A stretch of 64,000 bases of DNA from a virus, in IMG/VR virus record IMGVR_UViG_3300046536_000256, positions 62,001 through 126,000 of that record, one strand, 5' to 3'. Each line of letters begins with the position of its first letter. Within the stretch, counting starts at the first letter, position 1. The position numbers were made by a program, and so were the translations under genes. The notes beneath the pieces are model-generated. The model was not told the origin of the DNA, did not search any database, and saw only the letters and a program-made list of their open reading frames with translations. Shown here piece by piece: positions 45,891 through 53,648 of this stretch.

Positions 45891-47557
45891 AAAAAAGCCA
45901 TGAACGGGTCGATCGGGGTGTAGCCAAAACGACGGTCAGGGTCCTGGAACTCTTCGGTCCGCTTCTTGCACACCGGGCAGTGGTAGTTAGCCACAGCAAC
46001 GAAGGTGTGCGCCATCTGCGGCGATTTGTTCAGGATGAAGGCAGAGAGGGTCTTGTTCAGCTCACGGCTATCCAAGATCACGTCCATACAACCCTTGTTG
46101 AATTCGGACGCTTCACATTCCGAACGCTTCAACACCAGGTCTTCTTCGTCAGTACCCGGCGCGCCCACCGACACGTAGGTCTTGATCCAGTGCAGGAACT
46201 CAGTCGCACCCAGGGTAGTCAACAGCAGAGCGACCTGAGTCTTGAACTCTTTCTCGTCGATAACCTTGGAGCGAATTTCCTGGAGCTGTGGGTTGATACG
46301 ACCGGCGTAGTAGTCGTAGGTTTCGAACGCTTCAGCCATCGACGAAGGACCGACTTCGAAGTAGATCGACTTGTCAACGTTGTAGACCCGATTGCTTTCC
46401 AGGCCGTAGGTCGACTTCTCGATCATTTCCAGCGTCTGCTCAACGGTGTACTTCGCATTACCGTTGTACAGGTTGGCGTAGATCGCCGACTCTTCCGGAG
46501 TTTCGATGCTGTGACGCACACGCACCAGCTTGTCCGGATCACTGACCTGGAAGTCAGACCAGTCGCACTTGTCGTTCAGGCAACGCAGCTGGAGGTTGAC
46601 CCCGTGACTGTGGGTCGAGCGCAGCAGTGCCATGCAGATGGTGCCGAAGTCGCTGAACCGCACAACCTGAGACAGGTCCTTGAAGTCAACGATACCAGTG
46701 ACCGAACTGTTGACGATACGTGCCGCCAAGAAGTCCCAGACCACACGCATGCCAGCCATGACCGACAGAGTGACACTGTTACCGCCCACGGTACGCACGT
46801 AGCCTTTAACGGTACGGTTGATGTCGTTGACCAGCGCTGCCAGTTCCAGCTTGCTTGGACGGGTGAAGGTCAGCATGCAGTACGAATCACGCAGCAACAC
46901 GTCGAACTGGAATTCACCGTTCTCAGCACGCATCGAAGAACGACGCATTACTTCAGAAACAGAGAACCCTTTCGACGCACGACTTGGCTTCTTGCCCAGG
47001 ATGTCCGTGGTAACAATGTTGCTGCCACGGTCACTGACGTTGGAGATACCGTCTTCGTTCATGACCTTGGAACGGATCTTGATGCTGTCGACGTACTCTT
47101 CCATGAAACGGTAGAGGTCGCCGCAGATCTGCTCCATTTCTTCAGCAGTCTTGTCGGCGTGGCTCGCTTCCAAGTACTGAGCCCATTCGTTCTTGGTCGA
47201 CGCCAGCATGCCATCCGACGCTTGGCCTTGTTCGTGCAACGACTTCATTGCAGTCGTTTGCAGCCACTTGGACAGCAGGATGTTGGCACGCTCGTTGCAG
47301 TCACGAGAGTTACCCAAGAAGATCGGAAGGTAGCCGAGTTGTTTGTCCTCTTCAGTACCAGGACGAATCAACTCAGAGACCGAAGGCAGGATCTTCTTCA
47401 TCGGGGTGTTTTCAGCGGTGTGGGTTTCGCCGAAGCTGGCTTCTGCCACCGGAGCGGCTGGGGCCACTGGGACCACCGGCACTGGGGAGGCTTCAGCTGG
47501 ATCTTCCGCAACCCCGGCTTGCGTGGTGTTCGCCGGGTTGTTCTCTTGTTCACTCAT
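45815..47557 (-). CDS. Baseplate-hub or tail-assembly protein with Cys pair, 580 aa
   Basis: The N-terminal 60 residues are a Pro/Ala/Val-rich linker. Residues about 60-530 are globular, with Cys pairs suited to metal binding (CLNDKCDW, and HCPVCKKR near residue 523). The end, PDRRFGYTPIDPFMAFFTLT, resembles the C-terminus of T4 gp26-type baseplate-hub assembly proteins, where a Cys-rich strand is followed by a Pro-rich FF segment. A 7-T slip site at codon 556 probably diverts a fraction of ribosomes into the -1 frame, in the manner of tail-assembly chaperones. AAGGAAA precedes the ATG. The function is an inference. Confidence 0.7.
   Translation of the reverse strand: MSEQENNPANTTQAGVAEDPAEASPVPVVPVAPAAPVAEASFGETHTAENTPMKKILPSVSELIRPGTEEDKQLGYLPIFLGNSRDCNERANILLSKWLQTTAMKSLHEQGQASDGMLASTKNEWAQYLEASHADKTAEEMEQICGDLYRFMEEYVDSIKIRSKVMNEDGISNVSDRGSNIVTTDILGKKPSRASKGFSVSEVMRRSSMRAENGEFQFDVLLRDSYCMLTFTRPSKLELAALVNDINRTVKGYVRTVGGNSVTLSVMAGMRVVWDFLAARIVNSSVTGIVDFKDLSQVVRFSDFGTICMALLRSTHSHGVNLQLRCLNDKCDWSDFQVSDPDKLVRVRHSIETPEESAIYANLYNGNAKYTVEQTLEMIEKSTYGLESNRVYNVDKSIYFEVGPSSMAEAFETYDYYAGRINPQLQEIRSKVIDEKEFKTQVALLLTTLGATEFLHWIKTYVSVGAPGTDEEDLVLKRSECEASEFNKGCMDVILDSRELNKTLSAFILNKSPQMAHTFVAVANYHCPVCKKRTEEFQDPDRRFGYTPIDPFMAFFTLTQLKLMTQAAEAAAATKEAISE
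45890..45896 (-). promoter_or_regulatory. Slippery heptamer for -1 ribosomal frameshift
   Basis: Seven T in a row on the - strand, read in frame as GCT TTT TTT ACC, a valid X-XXY-YYZ slip site, 24 codons before the stop of the 580-aa gene. A GCGGC/GCCGC hairpin can form roughly 30 bases downstream, which is longer than the usual spacing. Confidence 0.65.
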
Positions 47558-47583
47558 GTTCTAGCTTTCCTTAACAGGGGTGC

Positions 47584-48453
47584 TTAAGCGGTGGGTTGTT
47601 CTTGCGCCGCCAGATCCTTTTCAAGATCGGGAGTTTCCAGCAGCACGGCGTCGGAGATGTCTTCGTCGATGGTTGGATCCGACGGCATTGGGTTGGCCGG
47701 GGTGTAGGTGTGCAGCAGTTCAGCCGCGTCGCCGGCTTCGGAAACCTGGGTGTGGTAAAGCGGGAAGACCTTTTCCATGCGCTCGCAGTGCAGACCCTGC
47801 ATGTACAGGAACACACCGGCTTCTTTATTGCTGTTGTGTTCTTTGGCGTAGGTGTCGATCAGTTCCTGACGCGGAGTGAGCATGGCCATGACACTTGGAA
47901 CCGTCTGGTCGAAAAGACGCGCCAGCAGTTCGGTGTAGTTCATGAAGATCCCCATGTAGTCTTCTGGGGTCTTGCCGCTGTCCACGAACGCCACGATGGC
48001 GTTGATGTCTTCCGTCACCTTGGTGATCAGTTCATCAGTGGTGTTGATCAGGGTCTGCTCTTCAGCAGTGATCTCGAAACGCTTTTCGTCAGCCAGACGG
48101 CAGAACAGTTCGACGCCGGAGTGAACACGAATGACCGCCGGGATCACATCGTTAATGCTCTGCATCACGACGGTGTTGGTGATCTCTTCTTCGATGGCCG
48201 TTTGTTTGTCGTACTCGGCTTGGGTCATCTTGCCTTGGCGTACGCGCTTCTTCATGCTCTTCAGGCGTCGCTTGGCTTGATCAGCAATGCTTTCGTTGCT
48301 ACCGGTCTCAGCCATCAACTTGGCCATCTCACGACGACCGATGAGCTTCTTGCCGAGAGCCTCTTCTTTACGTGCGCCCACTTGTTTTTGCTTGGAGCGT
48401 TTCTGACGTTTAGCTTGTTTGTTCGCACGCAGTGAAGTTTGTTTGGTAGCCAT
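47584..48453 (-). CDS. Hypothetical helical protein with basic N-terminus, 289 aa
   Basis: Not recognised. The first 60 residues are highly basic (SLRANKQAKRQKRSKQKQVG), suited to nucleic-acid contact or to internal packing; the rest is helical and acidic at the end. AAAAGGAA precedes the ATG. It is 26 bases upstream of the 580-aa gene and probably co-transcribed; the pairing suggests a tail or baseplate part, or a DNA-associated protein. Confidence 0.75.
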   Translation of the reverse strand: MATKQTSLRANKQAKRQKRSKQKQVGARKEEALGKKLIGRREMAKLMAETGSNESIADQAKRRLKSMKKRVRQGKMTQAEYDKQTAIEEEITNTVVMQSINDVIPAVIRVHSGVELFCRLADEKRFEITAEEQTLINTTDELITKVTEDINAIVAFVDSGKTPEDYMGIFMNYTELLARLFDQTVPSVMAMLTPRQELIDTYAKEHNSNKEAGVFLYMQGLHCERMEKVFPLYHTQVSEAGDAAELLHTYTPANPMPSDPTIDEDISDAVLLETPDLEKDLAAQEQPTA

Positions 48454-48494
48454 ATGCTATGTTCCTTTTAATTAACAGCCATGGTAAAGCCCCA

Positions 48495-49454
48495 ATGATT
48501 ATTGAGACCCAAGATGTGGTAGTGATGAATGAGGATGAAGATCTTGCCGCCACCCTCATGGGCGGAATCTGGACTGACTTTAAGGCCTCTATTCCCGAGC
48601 CTCAAGCTAAAATATTGACCGAGGGGTTCAATTTAATTCTCCTCAGCAATCCTAGCGAGTCCGATCAAGAAGACCTTTCCGATCCAGACTTCAATTCGGG
48701 ACGTCAGGACACTCTGCTACCCAACGTGATCACCGGCTTGTTGGTAGATGAAAATACCCACACGCCAGAAAAGAAAAATGCGGTCTTTCAGCTCATAACC
48801 GGCAATATAATCGAAACGCTGGTGAAGTTAGGCTTTACGCTCAACGAAGACGAAGTTAACCCAGATCGTCTGACCCAACTGAACCAACTGGTGTCTTTGT
48901 TCTACGACCTGAATAACTACCAAGACCTGATCGGCTTGGCAGACGTGCTGGACTCTGCGGACATCCCACCGAAAGACCGTTACCTAATGGTCATGCAGAA
49001 GTACCTGGGTGAGAACTTCGACATCGACGTCTACGAGCTCATGGTGGACGATGTGAGCGAGGTTACACTCAAAGCCATCCGTGACTCGCTGATGCAGGAA
49101 GACATGACCGAGATGCCCGCACAGAGCATCATAAAGCGTATCGTCCAGAACAAAGCAGAACTGGACGGCACTCTGGTCTATACTCACATCCGTAATAACG
49201 GTCAAGTCGGTGGGTCGGTACAAAGCTTCCTGAACTTCTACCGTCGTGAACTGGATGCCCTCACCGACGAGCCTACTCCAGAGAACCTGTTCAAGTACGG
49301 TAAAGAAGTGATCGCGATCTTCCTGGCCAGTGAATTGAATACGCCGGTCATTAAGGACAGGCTGATGCGGTTCCTTGCTGACGTCGTGACCGACTACCAG
49401 GCTTTGATCCAAATCGAAAACCTTATTAACCGGTTGGTACTCACCGATGAATAA
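48495..49454 (+). CDS. Hypothetical protein, 319 aa
   Basis: Not recognised. The frame opens at an ATG at 48459 but that overlaps the control region of the divergent gene; the ATG at 48495 (MIIETQDVVVMN) is chosen with reservation because no strong ribosome site is visible. Helix-rich and acidic (NLFKYGKEVIAIFLASELNT). Its stop overlaps the start of the beta-prime-like gene by 8 bases, so the two are made together. Confidence 0.65.
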   Translation: MIIETQDVVVMNEDEDLAATLMGGIWTDFKASIPEPQAKILTEGFNLILLSNPSESDQEDLSDPDFNSGRQDTLLPNVITGLLVDENTHTPEKKNAVFQLITGNIIETLVKLGFTLNEDEVNPDRLTQLNQLVSLFYDLNNYQDLIGLADVLDSADIPPKDRYLMVMQKYLGENFDIDVYELMVDDVSEVTLKAIRDSLMQEDMTEMPAQSIIKRIVQNKAELDGTLVYTHIRNNGQVGGSVQSFLNFYRRELDALTDEPTPENLFKYGKEVIAIFLASELNTPVIKDRLMRFLADVVTDYQALIQIENLINRLVLTDE

Positions 49455-50742
49455 AATCGAATTCCTCAAGCACTGCTTTGACAATAAGGGTTACGGGTTA
49501 AAGGCAGCGCTGCAATCCATGATCACCATTCAGTTTGAAGATGAAGACTCGTCTGGGGCTTTTAAGAAGATCCCTTACGCGGTCTTCGTGGAGGGTGGCA
49601 AGTATCACACCCTGATCGACGGAGAGTCGGTGGTTGTAGAAGGTGACGCTAAATCCCCTCTGCTGTACATGGACCTTCCCTTGGATCTCCCTGGTGACTT
49701 CCACCCCTGCTTGAAGGGTAAGCCGGTTCAAACCACCTTCGGCTTGTTCCTGTTCAACGTGATCCTGTTCTGGGAACCTTTCCAGGGTAAGGTGGACTAC
49801 GTTAACAAAGAGTTCACCAAACCGCTGATCGAGGACTTACTAAACCGGTTGATGGTCGATAACCCACAGCCAGGCGAAACTGTGCCGGACGATAAGGCCA
49901 GTGTTGACGACTGTCTGAAGCTCAGTGAGAACTTCAACTTCCTGGAAGGCCTGGGTACTCACTTCGTTAAGCCCGGTGGCGTAGACGTGATGCAGGTGAG
50001 TCCTGCGGTCATGAAGCGCAAGGCCGAGCTCATGGAGATCCACAAGCATGAGCTGAACGATCCGGTGGTGTTTACTGCCATGATCGACGAGCTGGTTAAA
50101 CTGGACGAAGCCGAGCAGCGGAAAGGGCCGAGTAAGAACTTCTTCATTAACAAGAAGTTCATCCACACTGCTCGTAAACGGATGTTCATTGCTTTCGGTA
50201 TTGAACCGGATGCTAACGGCGGTTGGAGAGCATTGCCTCAGTCGTTGGACCAAGGTATCGATCCGAAGTACATCGTCGACTACATCAACACCTCGGTAGT
50301 CGGTTCGTACTCGCGTTCGATGGCTACCGGCGACGGGGGCGCTCAAGTAAAAGAAGCCTTGCGTTTGGTGGGTCGTTCTTCTGTTGAAGCGGAGGACTGC
50401 GGCAGTCCTGTCGGTGAGAAGATCATCATCGACGCCAAGAACAAGCGCGGCTGGATTGGTAGTTACCAGGTTGTGGACAAGAAGGCGGTGGAGTTGACCG
50501 CGGAAAGTCTTGACAAGCTGGTGGGCAAGACTATCTTCATTCGTGTCACCGAGTACTGCACCCAGCCGGACGGCAACTACTGCAAAGTCTGCTGTGGTGA
50601 AAGTCTTGGTAAGTACGGCACACGTATCTCCGCCGAGGTGGTGTTGATTCCTACCACGTCCATGTTGACGCGGATGAAGGCGGCCCACACTGCGGGCGGC
50701 ACCGTAGTGCGGTTGGACTTGAGCACGGCCATTCGTAAATAA
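49447..50742 (+). CDS. RNA polymerase beta-prime C-terminal fragment, 431 aa
   Basis: A beta-prime piece of a split phage RNA polymerase. Residues about 285-330 (GSYSRSMATGDGGAQVKEAL, then AEDCGS with Cys318) match the bridge-helix region leading to the DCGT motif. Then Cys371 and CKVCCGE (Cys379, 382, 383) match the zinc site C...CAHCYG, and RMKAAHTAGG (His414) matches MRTFHIGG next to the trigger loop. No DFDGD catalytic triplet is present, so that must be in another gene. By place near the internal-head cluster it could be the phiKZ gp80-type subunit of the virion enzyme. The first 200 residues are not recognised. Confidence 0.7.
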   Translation: MNKIEFLKHCFDNKGYGLKAALQSMITIQFEDEDSSGAFKKIPYAVFVEGGKYHTLIDGESVVVEGDAKSPLLYMDLPLDLPGDFHPCLKGKPVQTTFGLFLFNVILFWEPFQGKVDYVNKEFTKPLIEDLLNRLMVDNPQPGETVPDDKASVDDCLKLSENFNFLEGLGTHFVKPGGVDVMQVSPAVMKRKAELMEIHKHELNDPVVFTAMIDELVKLDEAEQRKGPSKNFFINKKFIHTARKRMFIAFGIEPDANGGWRALPQSLDQGIDPKYIVDYINTSVVGSYSRSMATGDGGAQVKEALRLVGRSSVEAEDCGSPVGEKIIIDAKNKRGWIGSYQVVDKKAVELTAESLDKLVGKTIFIRVTEYCTQPDGNYCKVCCGESLGKYGTRISAEVVLIPTTSMLTRMKAAHTAGGTVVRLDLSTAIRK

Positions 50743-50763
50743 GACAAAAAAAGCACAGGCCGC

Positions 50764-50794
50764 ACCCTACCAACCCGTAATGGGTTGGTAGGGT
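50764..50794. terminator. 13-bp bidirectional hairpin
   Basis: ACCCTACCAACCC (50764-50776) pairs perfectly with GGGTTGGTAGGGT (50782-50794) around GTAAT. Lies between the beta-prime-like gene and the convergent gene at 50803. On + it is followed by TATGG. Confidence 0.75.
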
Positions 50795-50802
50795 TATGGT
50801 CG

Positions 50803-51324
50803 CTATTCAGGAGTTTCGGTTTCTGGTTCTTTCGGTTCGGCGTAGTAGAACACGTAGGTGTCCCATTCCTTTTCCTCACGCACATTCAAGATGAGCTTTC
50901 CTGGATTAGGGTTTGGGAAGTTGGTAGGGAGGTCCAGTTTGTCTCTGGCCACGTACAGGGCCGACACGATGGACGCATGAGGAACGACCTCTTCTTTGTG
51001 GTGAGTCAAGATGCGGGCTTTCCACATTACCCACTCTTTGCGAACCACGTTGTTGCTGAACGGCATGGTGAACTCTGGCTCTGGTGGTACTTCCTCAGAC
51101 GCCAGATCTTCGTTGGATTCGAAGTCCTCTTTCAGTGTCAACAGGGTTTCGTCCGCAGCCGCCTCGATGACCTCACGGAAGCTCTCGAATTCTTTACCCG
51201 TTTCCGGATGACACTTAGGCGCCGACATACCGTGTTTGCAGGCAACCTTTGCCCAACGCGGTAAAGCCAAGAAGCTGCGGTCTAGACGATCAATCAACTT
51301 ACTACGTTCTTCAGGGGACATCAT
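50803..51324 (-). CDS. Hypothetical protein, 173 aa
   Basis: Not recognised. Mixed, with an acidic middle (DFESNEDLASEEVPPEPEFT) and a Trp/Tyr-rich C-terminal part that looks globular (EEKEWDTYVFYYAEPKEPET). Its ATG overlaps the stop of the HNH gene upstream (GCATGATG). The HNH gene may have inserted just before it. Confidence 0.75.
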   Translation of the reverse strand: MMSPEERSKLIDRLDRSFLALPRWAKVACKHGMSAPKCHPETGKEFESFREVIEAAADETLLTLKEDFESNEDLASEEVPPEPEFTMPFSNNVVRKEWVMWKARILTHHKEEVVPHASIVSALYVARDKLDLPTNFPNPNPGKLILNVREEKEWDTYVFYYAEPKEPETETPE

Positions 51325-51830
51325 GCGGCTCCGTTTAGTTTCTCAGGTGGCAAAGACCACACGAGGTTGTCGGTCTCGAAGTGGGCCTTGTTGTTGTCTT
51401 TGTGGGTCACGATCAAGTCTTTAGGGTGACTCCCCTTCAGGCTCTCAGGGATCGGCACAAAGCCACAAGCAATTGCGCGGTGGATGGTCAGTGGTTCAGG
51501 CTTTCGTTGGATGTTCACCACGATGTGGGGGTACCCGCTGGAATCAAGACTCCACTCAACAAATTTTGGGTCAGTGGTATTGCGCATATTTACCACTCGG
51601 CCTTTGTTACTGATGAAGTAAAGGTAAGGGGCTACCTTCACAGCCGCTCCAGGTACTGTCAGAGCCGCTTCATGTCGCCAGTAGACCAAGGGGAGGAACA
51701 TCTCAAACGTATCGTCCTTAGCAAGCTTAGCCGCTAACCGATCGGCAATAATACCGACGTTGAAAGGGTACTCGAGTTCACGGTACGCTTTCATGTCATG
51801 AGTAGTCAGTGCAGTTTCTAGAAATTCCAT
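51321..51830 (-). CDS. HNH homing endonuclease, 169 aa
   Basis: Free-standing HNH endonuclease of the phage homing type. A strand FISNKGRVVN (71-81) is the NUMOD4-like start, followed by IHRAIACGFVP (His117) and DLIVTHKDNNKAHFETDNLV, which gives the HNH core with His143 and Asn155. It is clearly related to the protein at 55980-56921: both share a 50-residue N-terminal part (LEYPFN, then FVxxVY/YGY) before the HNH fold. AGAGGT precedes the ATG. It would cut a phage genome lacking it at this site. Confidence 0.8.
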   Translation of the reverse strand: MEFLETALTTHDMKAYRELEYPFNVGIIADRLAAKLAKDDTFEMFLPLVYWRHEAALTVPGAAVKVAPYLYFISNKGRVVNMRNTTDPKFVEWSLDSSGYPHIVVNIQRKPEPLTIHRAIACGFVPIPESLKGSHPKDLIVTHKDNNKAHFETDNLVWSLPPEKLNGAA

Positions 51831-51866
51831 AATGCGAATACCTCTGAGTGTAGGGAATCAAACATA

Positions 51867-51897
51867 TTCCTAACGAATCCGTGAGGACCGTTAGGAA
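51867..51897 (-). terminator. 9-bp hairpin
   Basis: TTCCTAACG (51867-51875) pairs with CGTTAGGAA (51889-51897) around a 13-base loop, directly beyond the stop of the gene at 51916. On the - strand it is followed by ATATGTTTGATTC, another variant of the TATG element. Confidence 0.6.
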
Positions 51898-51915
51898 CAT
51901 AGGTTTATTGGGTAA

Positions 51916-52398
51916 TTACAGATCGATCAGTCCAGACAACATGAACATGACCTTATTACCCATGTGGGTCGTGGAAAAGTTCAGTTTAGCCGTGTACTCC
52001 GGCGTACGCAACATGTCCCCCAGGACCATGAGTGTCGCCATGTCATTGAATTGCGAGATGGTCTCTACTGCGAGACACAGTTTCATCGTAACAAAGGAAA
52101 CGAACTCCGGCAGGTTGGCCAGGTATTCCGGGGTAGTAATGTCGGTCCCGGTTTTCTCATCCATCTCTTTCATTACTTCCATGAGGAACTCGATCGACGC
52201 CATCAGGTTACTGTCTGGGTCGTCGGCGTAGGTTTCCGGATCATCGACCACCGGCATGTACAGCGACATGGCGCTGGGGATGTCTTTCACTACGTTGTAC
52301 AGCGCTTCAATAAGAATGAAGGCCAAGAAGTCTTCATGGATATCGGAGTAGAGCTCACCTCGGGTTGCGGGGTTCAGATTGATGGTTAGGCTTTTCAT
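51916..52398 (-). CDS. Hypothetical protein, 160 aa
   Basis: Not recognised. Helix-rich and acidic with many Met residues (MLRTPEYTAKLNFSTTHMG). Overlaps the upstream gene by 4 bases (ATGA). Last of four small coupled genes between 53621 and 51916. Confidence 0.75.
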   Translation of the reverse strand: MKSLTINLNPATRGELYSDIHEDFLAFILIEALYNVVKDIPSAMSLYMPVVDDPETYADDPDSNLMASIEFLMEVMKEMDEKTGTDITTPEYLANLPEFVSFVTMKLCLAVETISQFNDMATLMVLGDMLRTPEYTAKLNFSTTHMGNKVMFMLSGLIDL

Positions 52399-52769
52399 GC
52401 CGCCACCGGTTCTGGAACCTCGATCAACACAACCAGTCCACTTGCGGTGACGTTGGTGATTTCGAACTTGTTGTGCGCGTACGGCTTGAGGTTCTTGAGC
52501 GCTTCAGCGTACATCGGCGTCTTCTCGAACTCGTGGAAAGCTTGCAGGATAATCTTGCCTTCCGACTTGCAGTACTTCTGGATGTCTTCCTGCCGCACCA
52601 GCTTCGGTGGGATTTCCAGGTAACGCTCAACCAACGAACCGCTGATGTCGTTGAAGTGATCGCCTTCCATGATGCAACGGACGCGCTCTTTCGCCAGCAA
52701 CTGGACCAGGTAGTAGTTGGTGTACTTCTCAACGTCTGGGGTTGGGACAAACAAAGATCTGACGCTCAT
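52395..52769 (-). CDS. Hypothetical protein, 124 aa
   Basis: Not recognised. Small mixed alpha/beta protein, basic in the first half (NYYLVQLLAKERVRCIMEGD). ATGA overlaps on both sides show translational coupling. Confidence 0.75.
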   Translation of the reverse strand: MSVRSLFVPTPDVEKYTNYYLVQLLAKERVRCIMEGDHFNDISGSLVERYLEIPPKLVRQEDIQKYCKSEGKIILQAFHEFEKTPMYAEALKNLKPYAHNKFEITNVTASGLVVLIEVPEPVAA

Positions 52770-53203
52770 AACTTAACTCCCTCGGCCATCAGCAGCCATT
52801 GATTACGGAAGGCACGAATTACCTTGATGGTTTTGATTTCGTAGCCGTTATACATCGCATTGATCTTGTCTTCATTGTGACGATGAAAAGACGTGATCAG
52901 TTCCTCGATCTGGGCGCTGAGGCGTATAAAGCCTCCCTCCGGATCCAGCATGAAGTCCCAGAGTTCTTCCCCATGGGCCGCGTAGGTGATATTCCCGACG
53001 CTGTCGTACAAGCGGTCCTTGAGGTGACCGTAGAACCATCCCTCATCAAACCAGTCGTCGCGCCCGCCTGTGTCCATCAGTAACTCGATGAGGCCTTCTT
53101 CTACAACCGCCGTAACTACAGTGGTTGCATTATGAATACCCGGGCACTTCAGTAGGAGTGGTATAGACTTGACTTGGCGATCTTTCTCCGCTAACGGAGC
53201 CAT
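52766..53203 (-). CDS. Hypothetical protein, 145 aa, tandem paralog A
   Basis: Not recognised, but it aligns along its length with the next gene upstream: LLLKCPG / LMLKLECP, WFYGHLKDRLYD / SFRRHLEDQFYE, and the ends IKVIRAFRNQWLLMAEG / LDLIKTLPNHWIIAVKKG. The two are a diverged tandem duplication. Role unknown. Confidence 0.75.
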   Translation of the reverse strand: MAPLAEKDRQVKSIPLLLKCPGIHNATTVVTAVVEEGLIELLMDTGGRDDWFDEGWFYGHLKDRLYDSVGNITYAAHGEELWDFMLDPEGGFIRLSAQIEELITSFHRHNEDKINAMYNGYEIKTIKVIRAFRNQWLLMAEGVKL

Positions 53204-53204
53204 G

Positions 53205-53621
53205 TCAACCTCCTTTCTTTACAGCGATTATCCAATGATTGGGTAGCGTCTTGATCAGATCCAGTTCGCATTTCCAATAAGCACGTTGGGTCAGATCAAT
53301 TACCGATTTATTACACTCTGCGAAAGACGCCAGTGTTTTGTAAAACTCATCCAGGTACATCTGAAAACAAGAATGAGGATCACGCATATAACTTATCCGT
53401 TCTTCTTCGCTACCAGAAAAGGTAACGTATCCGTCGAACTCGTAGAACTGGTCTTCCAAATGCCGCCTGAAAGATCCCAGATGCAGACCCTCATCAATAT
53501 TCTCACCGAACGATAACACCGACAACAACGCATCTTGCAGTGCATTTTCTACAACCTGACTCGTCCGGCATACCCTAGGGCATTCCAGCTTCAACATCAG
53601 GAACTTGTCTTTATCGCCCAT
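53205..53621 (-). CDS. Hypothetical protein, 138 aa, tandem paralog B
   Basis: Diverged copy of the 145-aa neighbour (see the shared segments given there). ATG preceded by a weak AAGAG site. First gene of the four small coupled genes downstream of the helicase. Confidence 0.75.
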   Translation of the reverse strand: MGDKDKFLMLKLECPRVCRTSQVVENALQDALLSVLSFGENIDEGLHLGSFRRHLEDQFYEFDGYVTFSGSEEERISYMRDPHSCFQMYLDEFYKTLASFAECNKSVIDLTQRAYWKCELDLIKTLPNHWIIAVKKGG

Positions 53622-53648
53622 AACGGTAACTCTTAAGGGTACTGCGCA

